Origin: JALYGK01 sp036259835
Lineage (GTDB): Bacteria > Actinomycetota > UBA4738
Length of the DNA: 59,164 bases
NCBI GenBank assembly: GCA_036259835.1
Contig: DATABA010000156.1
Coordinates: 1 to 59,164 of the forward strand
Direction: 5' to 3'
A program made the translations under genes and the position numbers. The notes below the pieces were generated by a model. It searched no databases and was not told where the DNA came from. It saw only the letters and a program-made list of their open reading frames with translations. The stretch's first letter is position 1. The number at the start of each line of letters is the position of its first letter. Positions 41,549-49,164 of the stretch are shown here, piece after piece.

Positions 41549-42195
41549 CCGCCCAGTAGCGCTTCCTCGGCGAAGTCGCCGACGATCTTCGCCGTTTCCC
41601 GTTCCCGGCGCCAGAAGAAATGATCGGCGTCAGAAACGGTTCGTACCGTCGCGTGCGGGAGCTTCCGGCTGAGGGCTCGGAGCTCGGGGAGTGGGCAGAA
41701 CTGATCCGCCTCGCCGGAAAGCAGGAGAACGGGCCGGTCGAAGCCCTTCAGTTCGGCTCGCCCCGGCCACTCGGGGAGCTGGATGGGCGCCTCGCCGAGC
41801 GGCGGTCCAAGAAGAGCCAGGGCGGAGATGCGTTCGTCGCCGAGAGCGGTGGAGAGCGCGACGTGCGCGCCAAACGACCAGCCACAGACGAGCGTTGGCC
41901 CGTCTACGCGCTGTCGAACGGTGCCCACCGCGGCCCGCACGTCCGCTTTCTCCGCGGTTCCCTCTCCATACGTCCCCTCCGACCCCATGACGCCTCTGAA
42001 GTTGAAGACGAGGACCGCAAGGCCGCGGGCGGCCAGGTCGTTGCGAATCGCCCAGAGCAACGGGTGATCCTTGCTCCCACCGTGTCTCGGGTGTGGGTGA
42101 CAGAGGACGGCCGAGGCAGCCGCCGAGCCTTCCGGAAGCCGAAGCTCGCCCTCCAGGTGAAGGCCATCCTCGGTGCGGAATCGGATGGGATCCAT
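41530..42195 (-). CDS. Alpha/beta hydrolase, COG2945-like
   Basis: A 221-residue hydrolase. It has the HPHPRHGGSKDH oxyanion region, VFNFRGVMGSEGTYGEG, the nucleophile elbow GWSFGAH (Ser about 105), the acid in LLLSGEADQFCP and the catalytic His in DADHFFWRRE. The pattern fits COG2945 esterase/dienelactone-hydrolase-like proteins. Substrate unknown. ATG 42195, divergent from the LLM oxidoreductase 35 bases away. Confidence 0.88.
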   Translation of the reverse strand: MDPIRFRTEDGLHLEGELRLPEGSAAASAVLCHPHPRHGGSKDHPLLWAIRNDLAARGLAVLVFNFRGVMGSEGTYGEGTAEKADVRAAVGTVRQRVDGPTLVCGWSFGAHVALSTALGDERISALALLGPPLGEAPIQLPEWPGRAELKGFDRPVLLLSGEADQFCPLPELRALSRKLPHATVRTVSDADHFFWRRERETAKIVGDFAEEALLGGQLSRG

Positions 42196-42230
42196 GAGGT
42201 GTCACGCTCCGCGAATGGGACGATGGGCCC

Positions 42231-43229
42231 ATGACCATACCGTCCACCGCCCAGAACGAGGCAGAGTCGCCGACGCTTCGCCGTGGAACGGGAGTGGTCC
42301 TGCGAGACCCTCTGCCGCGGCATCAGCTCGTGCAGGTGGTCCAAACCGCGGAGGAGACCGGGTACTCGTCGGTCTTCGTTCCCGAGATCGCCGCGAGGGA
42401 GGCATTCGCGACGCTGGCCAGCCTCGGCTCGGCGACTTCGCGAATCCGGCTCGGGACCGGCGTTGTGACGGTGCAGGCCCGCTCGCCGGTGACCACGGCC
42501 ATGGGCGCCGCGACGCTGCAGGAGCTTTCCGCCGGCAGGTTCGTCCTTGGGCTCGGGGCGGGAACCGCGCCGAACCCGCTCCGCGCCGTGGAGGAGTACG
42601 CCGGGGTGGTGAGGGCGCTTCTCTCGGGACAGATGGTGACCCACGAGCGACTGGGTATTTCGGACTTCGCGTTGGGCCTTCCACTGGAACGACCTCCTCA
42701 AATCTGGCTCGCCGCGCTCGGGGACCGCATGATCTCTCTGGGCGGCCGGATCGCCGACGGTGTCCTCCTCAACTGGTGCACACCGGAACGCGTTGCCCGG
42801 GCGCGGGAAATGATCAACACCTCCGCGACCGAGGCAGGCCGAACCCCCTCCGACGTGACGGTGGCGGTCTACGTTCGCTCCTGCCTCGGAGTGGAGGACG
42901 GCGTGGCGTACGAGGCGCTTCGGGCAGCCGCCGCGCAATACGCCGCAATCCCGCATTACGCCAAACAGCTCGTCCAGATGGGGCTTGGCGAAGAGTCGCG
43001 CATCGCAGCTCGGGCACTGGAGAGCGGCCGGCTCGTGGAGGTTCCGGACCGGCTCGTTCGAGGTCTGACGGTCATGGGCGGCAGGCGAGACGCCCTTGCC
43101 CGGTTCGACGCCTACCGGCGTGCCGGAGCGGACCTGGTGCTGTGCTACCCGGTTCCGGCGCTCGACCCCTTTTCATCGATTCTCGGGACCGTCCTGGCCG
43201 CCGCACCGTCACCGGCCCTGGAGCGCTGA
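42231..43229 (+). CDS. LLM-class flavin/F420-dependent oxidoreductase
   Basis: A 332-residue TIM-barrel oxidoreductase of the luciferase-like superfamily. Typical segments are QVVQTAEETGYSSVFVPE, SRIRLGTGVVTVQARSP, ELSAGRFVLGLGAG, PQIWLAALGDRMISLGGRIADG and VLLNWCTPERVARAR. In actinobacteria such proteins usually use coenzyme F420 rather than FMN, and the neighbouring FrhB-like gene fits. Substrate unknown. No clear ribosome-binding site at ATG 42231. It is followed 90 bases later by fdxA. Confidence 0.86.
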   Translation: MTIPSTAQNEAESPTLRRGTGVVLRDPLPRHQLVQVVQTAEETGYSSVFVPEIAAREAFATLASLGSATSRIRLGTGVVTVQARSPVTTAMGAATLQELSAGRFVLGLGAGTAPNPLRAVEEYAGVVRALLSGQMVTHERLGISDFALGLPLERPPQIWLAALGDRMISLGGRIADGVLLNWCTPERVARAREMINTSATEAGRTPSDVTVAVYVRSCLGVEDGVAYEALRAAAAQYAAIPHYAKQLVQMGLGEESRIAARALESGRLVEVPDRLVRGLTVMGGRRDALARFDAYRRAGADLVLCYPVPALDPFSSILGTVLAAAPSPALER

Positions 43230-43251
43230 GGAGAAGGCCTCCATGTTCGGG

Positions 43252-43279
43252 TTGCGAACCCTCCGTCCGTGGGTAGACT
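43252..43279 (+). promoter_or_regulatory. fdxA promoter
   Basis: TTGCGA (43252-43257) and TAGACT (43274-43279) are separated by 16 bases, a good -35/-10 pair. The expected start near 43286 gives a leader of about 34 bases that contains the AAGGGGG ribosome-binding site of fdxA. This unit is not leaderless. Confidence 0.6.
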
Positions 43280-43319
43280 GCTATTTGTACGGCCAGCACC
43301 GTGGAAAAGGGGGAAATGG

Positions 43320-43646
43320 ATGACGTACGACATCTGCGAGCCATGCATCGACGTGAAAGACCGGGCATGCGTGGACGAGTGCCCGGTGGACTGCATCTAC
43401 GAGGGTGGCCGCATGCTGTACATCCATCCCGACGAGTGCGTCGACTGCGGTGCGTGTGAGCCGGTCTGCCCCGTAACCGCGATCTTCTACGAGGACGACG
43501 TCCCCGCGGAGTGGAAGGTCTACCACCAGGTCAACGCCGAGTTCTTCAGCGACGAGATCAGCGGGATCGGCTCGCCCGGAGGGGCGGCGCAGGTGGGGCC
43601 TGTCGACAAGGACCACCCGCTGGTGGCGAGCTTCCAGACCGGCTAG
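43320..43646 (+). CDS. fdxA: 7Fe ferredoxin FdxA
   Basis: A 108-residue [3Fe-4S][4Fe-4S] ferredoxin. The N-terminus MTYDICEPCIDVKDRACVDE and the following CPVDCIYEGGRMLYIHP, then CVDCGACEPVCPVTAI, match actinobacterial FdxA almost motif for motif. ATG 43320 is chosen over ATG 43316 (other frame); AAGGGGG lies just upstream. It is a low-potential electron carrier. It converges on the FrhB-like gene, a likely redox partner. Confidence 0.95.
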   Translation: MTYDICEPCIDVKDRACVDECPVDCIYEGGRMLYIHPDECVDCGACEPVCPVTAIFYEDDVPAEWKVYHQVNAEFFSDEISGIGSPGGAAQVGPVDKDHPLVASFQTG

Positions 43647-43681
43647 CCCGAAGGGCGGCTCAGCCGGCTCTCAGTAACGAC

Positions 43682-44872
43682 TCAGGCGGGCTCGGGGCCC
43701 TTCTTCGCGGATGGCGCGATTCCGGTCCCGAGTTGATCTCCGTTGCCGTCGCCGTTCGGCAGGACGCCCGGGAACGACCATTCGTCTGGCAGCTCTCCCT
43801 GGGGCCAACGGTTTCGCTGCTTCGCGGCGAGCTTCTCCATGAGAGCAAGGGCTCCGGGGTCTTCCCTCCCCGGTCGCCACTCGATGATGCCGGCCTCGAG
43901 TGCGTCGCGCCAGATTTGTTCGCCCCGCTCTGTCCTGATCACGGTGAGCGTCCATCCGTCGCTCTGACCCAGTCCCCCAAACGAGATATCAGAGTGCTCC
44001 GCCGCGAAGTCCGGACATTTCAGGCACCCGGGCCGCGTGTGCGCGTGTGCCTTCTTCAGCGAATACGTGTGCTCCTGTCCGTCGCTGGTGTAGAAGAGCA
44101 GCTTCCCTTTCACGTTCACGCGAACCACGTCATCGAGGTCCAGCCCCATTTCGTCCTGGGCGATGGCGACGTTCAGGCCCTCATAGGTGAACGTCTTCGA
44201 ACACAGCAGGCCGAACGTCCACGCCAAACGCTTCCGCCATTTGTTGACCCGCCGGGCCTCCAGCGCGCCGGTCACACTGGACTGACACGACATTCCAACC
44301 AGCGCGAGCTTCGAGAGACCCATCTCCGCCGCCTTCACCATCGCCAGCGGGTTCGCCGAGTAGGTGTAGCGCGAACCGGCGGTCGCGAGCACCCCTTCGA
44401 CGTCGGTCACCACCGTCGGTTCGGCATCCCACGGCCGCTCGTCAGAAAGCTTCGACGTGAGCGCTCCGTCTATCTGTCCCGTTTCGAGACCCCAGATGAG
44501 GAGCGCCGAGACCACGCCGCCGTCCTGACCCTGGGCCAGCACCCGGGGGTCCGTGGCCCGGGCGAGGATGACGTCGCGATGGACCCCGACGATCTCCTCG
44601 GGAAGCCGCGTCCGGCCGAAGAGCAGGCGGTCGATCTCCGGTTCCCATTCGCGGAACCGAGGGCATGCCCTGGTGCAGATGTCGCATCCGCGGTCGCCAT
44701 GGGAGCACCGGTCGGGCCCCTCGTCCATCAACTGGACGGGTTTGTAGTCCTCGTATCCCAGGACGTGGAACGGACAGACGACCACGCATGCGGAGCAACC
44801 GGTGCAAAGCCCGGTGACGACGACCTCGTCATAGAGGTTCCGCCACTGCGTCTTGTCGGCCGACGAGGGCAT
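43682..44872 (-). CDS. FrhB-family coenzyme F420 oxidoreductase (beta-subunit type)
   Basis: A 396-residue protein. The N-terminus has two ferredoxin-like clusters (LCTGCSACVVVCP about residues 22-34, and CDICTRACPRF about 63-73). The FrhB N and C domains follow, with QGQDGGVVSALLIWGLE, ALVGMSCQSSVTGALEAR, GLLCSKTFTYEGL and GCLKCPDFAAEHSDISFGG. FrhB proteins bind FAD and Fe-S and exchange electrons between ferredoxin or other donors and F420. The C-terminal 40 residues are low complexity. The start ATG has TATACT seven bases upstream and no ribosome-binding site. Confidence 0.9.
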   Translation of the reverse strand: MPSSADKTQWRNLYDEVVVTGLCTGCSACVVVCPFHVLGYEDYKPVQLMDEGPDRCSHGDRGCDICTRACPRFREWEPEIDRLLFGRTRLPEEIVGVHRDVILARATDPRVLAQGQDGGVVSALLIWGLETGQIDGALTSKLSDERPWDAEPTVVTDVEGVLATAGSRYTYSANPLAMVKAAEMGLSKLALVGMSCQSSVTGALEARRVNKWRKRLAWTFGLLCSKTFTYEGLNVAIAQDEMGLDLDDVVRVNVKGKLLFYTSDGQEHTYSLKKAHAHTRPGCLKCPDFAAEHSDISFGGLGQSDGWTLTVIRTERGEQIWRDALEAGIIEWRPGREDPGALALMEKLAAKQRNRWPQGELPDEWSFPGVLPNGDGNGDQLGTGIAPSAKKGPEPA

Positions 44873-44879
44873 CGACGCA

Positions 44880-44885
44880 AGTATA
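44880..44885 (-). promoter_or_regulatory. Leaderless-type -10 box for the FrhB-like gene
   Basis: TATACT on the minus strand, a near-ideal -10 sequence, ends seven bases before ATG 44872. Confidence 0.55.
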
Positions 44886-44964
44886 GGTTCGGGTCACCCC
44901 CTCTTTCCGGTTGGTTCGCTTCCTCCTGTTAGGCTCCGGCCGATGTCGCGACGCCGAACCGAGA

Positions 44965-45645
44965 ATGCTCGATCCTGAAGCAGTCCAGGCCGCGCTGCTC
45001 GCTGCGGCCGGCGAAATGCAGGCGCTCATGAATCACTTCGGGCTTGCCGCGAAGTCGAGCGCCGGAATGAAGTTCGGGTTCGAGTCGGACCTTCGGGCCT
45101 TTCTCCGCCGCGCGCTTCAGTTCGGGCAGCCGGAGCTGGTCTCGGTCGACACGCCGCTGGGAACCGGAGTCCTCGAACGGCCGACCGACGTCGTGGTTTC
45201 AACCCGAGCCAAGGTGCCGCAGTTGGCCGTGGAGCTTCAATGGCATCCACGAGGCGAGGACCACGTGAGCTTCGCGAACGACGCCATGTCGGATGTCCTG
45301 AAGATGGCGTACGCGAAGGCGACGAACGCGGTTGAGCAGGCCGCCGTCCTGTTGGCGGCTCCGGCGCGCTTCTGGCGGTGGCTTCCGGGCTACGCGCACG
45401 ACCGGGCCGGGTACGAGGTCCTCACGCCGGACCAGGACACGCCGGCGAACACGAAAACCGAGTTCCTTTCCCGGGCAGCGTGGAGTTTCGTGTTCTCGGA
45501 ATGGCCAGAGGCGCAGAGCCCCGAGCGGCTGTGGACGGCGCTGCTCTCGGACGCTGGCGTTCGGTCGCCGTGGGCAGATGTCGAACTGCGGCTGCTCGAA
45601 GTGAAGGGGTTGGGACCGGTGCGGTCGGTGAGGGGTACGGGCTGA
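44965..45645 (+). CDS. Hypothetical protein, possibly restriction-endonuclease-like fold
   Basis: A 226-residue protein not recognised. Visible features: ALMNHFGLAAKSSAGMKFGF, FESDLRAFLRRAL, LERPTDVVVSTRAKVPQLAVE and LQWHPRGEDHVSF. The order Glu (FESD), Asp (PTDVVVS) and E-x-x (AVELQW) on adjacent predicted strands recalls a PD-(D/E)XK-type core; this is inference only. ATG 44965 is the most likely start, but translation may begin elsewhere: a TAGGCT box with ATG 44943 lies upstream in another frame. It ends one base before the convergent Fe-S carrier gene. Confidence 0.6.
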   Translation: MLDPEAVQAALLAAAGEMQALMNHFGLAAKSSAGMKFGFESDLRAFLRRALQFGQPELVSVDTPLGTGVLERPTDVVVSTRAKVPQLAVELQWHPRGEDHVSFANDAMSDVLKMAYAKATNAVEQAAVLLAAPARFWRWLPGYAHDRAGYEVLTPDQDTPANTKTEFLSRAAWSFVFSEWPEAQSPERLWTALLSDAGVRSPWADVELRLLEVKGLGPVRSVRGTG

Positions 45646-45646
45646 C

Positions 45647-45994
45647 CTAGACCGAGAACGATTCGCCGCAGGCGCACTCGTGCACCGCCTGCGGGTTGTT
45701 TACCTTGAATCCGCCGCCCAGGAGGGCGTCGTTGAATTCCAGCGTCGAGCCCGCCAGGATCGGGGCGCTCTTCGGGTCGACCAGGACCTTGATGCCGTGC
45801 GCTTCGATCACGGTGTCGTCGGCGACCGGCGCTTCCTCGAACGAGAGCTTGTAACCGAAACCGGAACAGCCTCCCGCCACGACGCGGACGCGGAGGCATG
45901 GATCGCTGTATCCCTCGCGCTGAGCGAGGGTCGTTGCCTTCGCCGCGGCCTGTTCGGTGACGAGGAGGACCTGTGTGTCGGTCGCGCTGTCCAT
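45647..45994 (-). CDS. A-type Fe-S cluster carrier (HesB/IscA/ErpA family)
   Basis: A 115-residue carrier. All three cluster cysteines are present: GGCSGFGYKLSFEE and the C-terminal CACGESFSV. The opening VLLVTEQAAAKATTLAQREG and the VLVDPKSAPILAGSTLEFND core are normal. It delivers clusters to Fe-S enzymes such as IspH. TATCAT lies six bases upstream of ATG 45994, with no ribosome-binding site. It contrasts with the cysteine-free relative at 38413-38691. Confidence 0.92.
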   Translation of the reverse strand: MDSATDTQVLLVTEQAAAKATTLAQREGYSDPCLRVRVVAGGCSGFGYKLSFEEAPVADDTVIEAHGIKVLVDPKSAPILAGSTLEFNDALLGGGFKVNNPQAVHECACGESFSV

Positions 45995-46000
45995 GTCCCG

Positions 46001-46006
46001 ATGATA
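46001..46006 (-). promoter_or_regulatory. Leaderless-type -10 box for the Fe-S carrier gene
   Basis: TATCAT on the minus strand ends six bases before ATG 45994. The divergent NUDIX gene starts only 25 bases from this gene. Confidence 0.55.
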
Positions 46007-46018
46007 CCGCTCAGTACT

Positions 46019-46609
46019 ATGGCCGAACTGATGACGTCGCTGGAAACGCTTCAGGAACTTCGACCGCGCCTCGACTCGTCCCCGATCGAGGAGCTCCCGG
46101 ACGACGCCGCGCTCGCCGCCGTTCTGGTCCCGGTGCTCGCGGCAGGGCCAAACCTCAGAGTGGTCTTCACCAAGCGAAGCGACACGCTATCTCGACACGC
46201 GGGCGAGATCTCCTTTCCGGGCGGCCTTGCCGACGACGGCGAGAACGCGGCTGCGGCTGCGCTTCGTGAAGCACAAGAGGAACTTGGACTGCGTCCCTCC
46301 GACGTGGAGCTGCTCGGCGCGCTCCCATCTGTGCACACCAGGGTCACCGGGATCCTGATCGTCCCGTTCGTGGGACTGCTCCATAGGGATCCGGCGTTCA
46401 GCCCGAACGCTGACGAGATCGCCGATGTCCTGGAGTTCTCGCTTTCGGACCTCATCGCGGCGGCGTCCGAGCGCGAGTTCGAACACGAAGGAGTGATGTA
46501 CCTGACGGAGGTGTTCGAAATGAACGGACACGTGATCTGGGGCGCCACGGCTCGGATCCTCTCCTCATTCCTTCAACTTCTGAGACCACCCGGAGGTATC
46601 CATGAGTGA
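46019..46609 (+). CDS. NUDIX hydrolase, CoA pyrophosphatase (NudL-like)
   Basis: A 196-residue enzyme. Just before the NUDIX box is the UPF0035 CoA-specificity motif (LSRHAGEISFPGG), and the box itself reads GGLADDGENAAAAALREAQE then ELGL. Together these identify CoA diphosphatases, which cleave CoA to phosphopantetheine and 3',5'-ADP. ATG 46019 or 46031 could start it; neither has a ribosome-binding site. It overlaps the CoA-binding-fold gene by 8 bases. Confidence 0.88.
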   Translation: MAELMTSLETLQELRPRLDSSPIEELPDDAALAAVLVPVLAAGPNLRVVFTKRSDTLSRHAGEISFPGGLADDGENAAAAALREAQEELGLRPSDVELLGALPSVHTRVTGILIVPFVGLLHRDPAFSPNADEIADVLEFSLSDLIAAASEREFEHEGVMYLTEVFEMNGHVIWGATARILSSFLQLLRPPGGIHE

Positions 46610-47042
46610 CCCCGAGCCGTTCCTCCTGAAACGTCACATGCCGCCGGACGATCGACTTCGCCAGCTCCTCACCGAAGCGCGAACCATCGCGGTGGTCGGC
46701 CTCTCGTCGAGCCCGTCGCGGGCTTCCCACAGCGTGGCCCGCTACCTCCAGAATCACGGGTACCGAATCATCCCGGTCAACCCACACGAAACCGAGGTTC
46801 TGGGGGAGCGGGCGTACGCCTCGTTGGCCGACATCCCCGAGAGGGTCGACGTGGTGGACGTTTTTCGCCGGCCCGAGTACACGGTCGACGTCGCCGAGGA
46901 TGCGGTGAAGGTCGGTGCGAAGCTCTTCTGGCTCCAAAGCGGCATCGTCAACCAGGAAGCCGAGCGCATCGCGCGAGAAGGCGGACTCGACGTCGTGATG
47001 GACGCGTGCATGAAGATCGAACATCAGAGATTGGGGGTGTAG
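46602..47042 (+). CDS. CoA-binding (YccU-like) protein
   Basis: A 146-residue Rossmann-like CoA_binding_2 protein: IAVVGLSSSPSRASHSVARYL, HGYRIIPVNPHETEVLGERAY, DVVDVFRRPEYTVDV and KLFWLQSGIVNQEAE, ending VVMDACMKIEHQRL. Function unknown in the family. GGAGG before the ATG lies inside the end of the NUDIX gene. Adjacency to a CoA pyrophosphatase gives a CoA theme. Confidence 0.92.
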   Translation: MSDPEPFLLKRHMPPDDRLRQLLTEARTIAVVGLSSSPSRASHSVARYLQNHGYRIIPVNPHETEVLGERAYASLADIPERVDVVDVFRRPEYTVDVAEDAVKVGAKLFWLQSGIVNQEAERIAREGGLDVVMDACMKIEHQRLGV

Positions 47043-47044
47043 GC

Positions 47045-47209
47045 ATGCAGAAGTGGGAGTACTTCGTCGCGCCGCTCCTGCCGCACAACCCGGGGGAGAT
47101 CCTCAACAACTTCGGAGAGGATGGCTGGGAGCTGGTCGGCGTGGTTTCGCAGGAGACCCCGGCCGGCGGCACGTCGCTCGTGGCCTACCTGAAGCGTCCG
47201 AAGGGCTAA
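47045..47209 (+). CDS. DUF4177-type small protein
   Basis: A 54-residue protein MQKWEYFVAPLLPHN, followed by LNNFGEDGWELVGVVSQ and LVAYLKRPKG. The WEY...LN..G..GWELV pattern is the DUF4177 signature. It starts two bases after the CoA-binding gene and is presumably cotranscribed. Function unknown. Confidence 0.82.
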   Translation: MQKWEYFVAPLLPHNPGEILNNFGEDGWELVGVVSQETPAGGTSLVAYLKRPKG

Positions 47210-47213
47210 GCCG

Positions 47214-49124
47214 CTGCGCCAAGAACCACCAGGCCTCCGGCTCTCTCCCCGAGCCCGCCTGCGCTACCGCTTCGACAACCTGGTCGCCTCGGGGACCAGA
47301 CCGCTGATCATCGGGCTGGCGGTGGCGACCGTGGTGCTGATCGTCACGGCAGCCGTCGTTCAGGCGATTCTCGGGATAACGGTCGACGGCAAGCGGCTGG
47401 GATTTCTGGAAGCGCTGTGGGTCGCGCTGCTCCGGACGCTCGACCCCGGGACCATGGCGGACGACGTCGGCTGGCCGTTTCGCGTGATCTCGCTCATCGT
47501 CACGCTGGGCGGCGTCCTCATCGTGTCCTCGCTCATCGGTCTGTTGGCGAACGGGATCAACCAGCGGGTGATGGAGCTGGGACGAGGAAGGACGCTGGTG
47601 GCCGAAACCGGTCACACGTTGATCCTGGGGTGGTCGCCCGCAGTGTTCACGATCCTCTCGGAGCTGGTCCTGGCGAACCGGAACCTCCGTCGTGCGTCGG
47701 TGGTCGTTCTCGCGCCGTTCGACAAGTCGGAGATGGAGCAGGAACTGAAGACTCGAGTTCGCGACCGTGGTCCGACTCGAATCATCGTCCGCACCGGCTC
47801 GCCGTACGAGGCTGCTGATCTGAGCATCGTCAATCCAACCGCGGCCAAGGCGATCGTCGTTCTCAGGCCCGATGAGGATGATGGCGACGCCTTCGTGGTG
47901 AAGACGGTTCTTGCGCTGATCAGCTCGAAGCTGTTGCTTCCGGGCACCGCGTGCATTGCGGAGACGAACGATCAATCGATGGCCGAGGGCTTGCGACAGG
48001 TCGTGCCCGAATCGGTGGACGTGGTGCAGTCCCAGGGAATCATGGCCCGGGTTACCGCTCAGGTCTGCCGCCAGCCGGGCTTGGGGAAGGCCTATCAAGA
48101 TCTTCTGGACTTCGGCGGCGACGAGATCTACTTCCGCCGCGAGTCGTCGGTTCGAGGGATGACGTTCGGGGACGCCCTCCTTTGCTTCGAGGACTCCAGC
48201 ATCATCGGGCTCCGACGCCGAGATGGGGCGGTTGTGCTCAACCCGCCCATGGAAACGGTCATCGCTCAGGAGGACGAAGTGATCGCCGTCGCCGAAGACG
48301 ATGACCGGATCCGGTTCACCGGCAGGGCTTCGTACGAACCGAAGGTCACGGTACGTACCGGCGGTGAGCCTTCGGAGTCTCAGCCGGAGCGGTTTTTGAT
48401 CCTGGGGTGGAACGAGCTTGCACCGCGCGTCATCCGTGAGTTGGACCACTATGTGTCTTCGGGATCGGAGGTCCTGGTGGTTCCGAACGGCTCATCCCCC
48501 GATGAGGGAGACGTGTCGGGAGGGCTTCGAAACATCAAACTGGAGTGGCGTGATTCGCCGATCGATGCGGAGTCTCTCGACAGCGACCTCGGAGGAAGCC
48601 ATCCCCCCGACCATGTGCTGCTCCTTTCCGATCGTCGGCAAGGAAGCGAAGCTACGGCCGACGCGAGAGCGCTGATGACCTTGCTTCAGATTCGTCAGTG
48701 GATCCAGAAGAGCGGGCACGACGTGAATGTGGTGTTGGAGCTCTTGGACGAACGTGATGTGGCCCTTGTCCCGCCATCGCCGGCGGAGGAGTTCATCGTG
48801 AGCGAGCAGTTCACGAGCCTTCTCATGGCGCAACTCTCGGAGAACGCCGAGGTCGGCCACGTCTTTTCAGATCTCCTCGATGAGGCGGGGTCCGAGCTCT
48901 ACCTCAAACCGGCGAACCTCTACGCGCCATCGCACGAGGTCGCGTTCGGAGACGTGGTGGCCGCGGCGCGCGATCGAGGCGAGGTGGCTCTGGGCTATCG
49001 GTCCACGTCTCGCCGGAGCGGCTTCGAGCAAGCGCCAGGCGTTGTCCTAAACCCCACGAAATCCTCCCGAGTGGCACTCGGGGCAAGGGATTCTGTTCTG
49101 GTTCTCGCGAATAGTGAGTGGTAG
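47214..49124 (+). CDS. CASTOR/POLLUX-like ion channel with RCK domains, probable CTG start
   Basis: About 636 residues. The N-terminus RLRYRFDNLVASGTRPLIIG, the family lead-in, precedes two membrane segments around a pore-like loop (FLEALWVALLRTLDPGTMADDVGW, then FRVISLIVTLGGVLIVSSLIG). Tandem Rossmann/RCK-like cytoplasmic domains follow (TLILGWSPAVFTILSEL; RFLILGWNELAPRVIREL). The first ATG, GTG or TTG (47322) falls inside the first helix and would delete the conserved RYRFDN segment. CTG 47214 has AAGGG eight bases upstream and is the best start. It is probably a ligand-gated cation channel. Confidence 0.82.
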   Translation: MRQEPPGLRLSPRARLRYRFDNLVASGTRPLIIGLAVATVVLIVTAAVVQAILGITVDGKRLGFLEALWVALLRTLDPGTMADDVGWPFRVISLIVTLGGVLIVSSLIGLLANGINQRVMELGRGRTLVAETGHTLILGWSPAVFTILSELVLANRNLRRASVVVLAPFDKSEMEQELKTRVRDRGPTRIIVRTGSPYEAADLSIVNPTAAKAIVVLRPDEDDGDAFVVKTVLALISSKLLLPGTACIAETNDQSMAEGLRQVVPESVDVVQSQGIMARVTAQVCRQPGLGKAYQDLLDFGGDEIYFRRESSVRGMTFGDALLCFEDSSIIGLRRRDGAVVLNPPMETVIAQEDEVIAVAEDDDRIRFTGRASYEPKVTVRTGGEPSESQPERFLILGWNELAPRVIRELDHYVSSGSEVLVVPNGSSPDEGDVSGGLRNIKLEWRDSPIDAESLDSDLGGSHPPDHVLLLSDRRQGSEATADARALMTLLQIRQWIQKSGHDVNVVLELLDERDVALVPPSPAEEFIVSEQFTSLLMAQLSENAEVGHVFSDLLDEAGSELYLKPANLYAPSHEVAFGDVVAAARDRGEVALGYRSTSRRSGFEQAPGVVLNPTKSSRVALGARDSVLVLANSEW

Positions 49125-49143
49125 GGAACCCTAGATTCCTACC
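49120..49143. terminator. Bidirectional hairpin at a convergent gene end
   Basis: GGTAGG and CCTACC form a 6-bp stem containing the channel gene's stop codon, with a nested TAGGG/CCCTA stem inside. It lies between two convergent genes and may serve both, but there is no T-run. Confidence 0.3.
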
Positions 49144-49164
49144 TGCATTGGAAGCCCCTACTAC

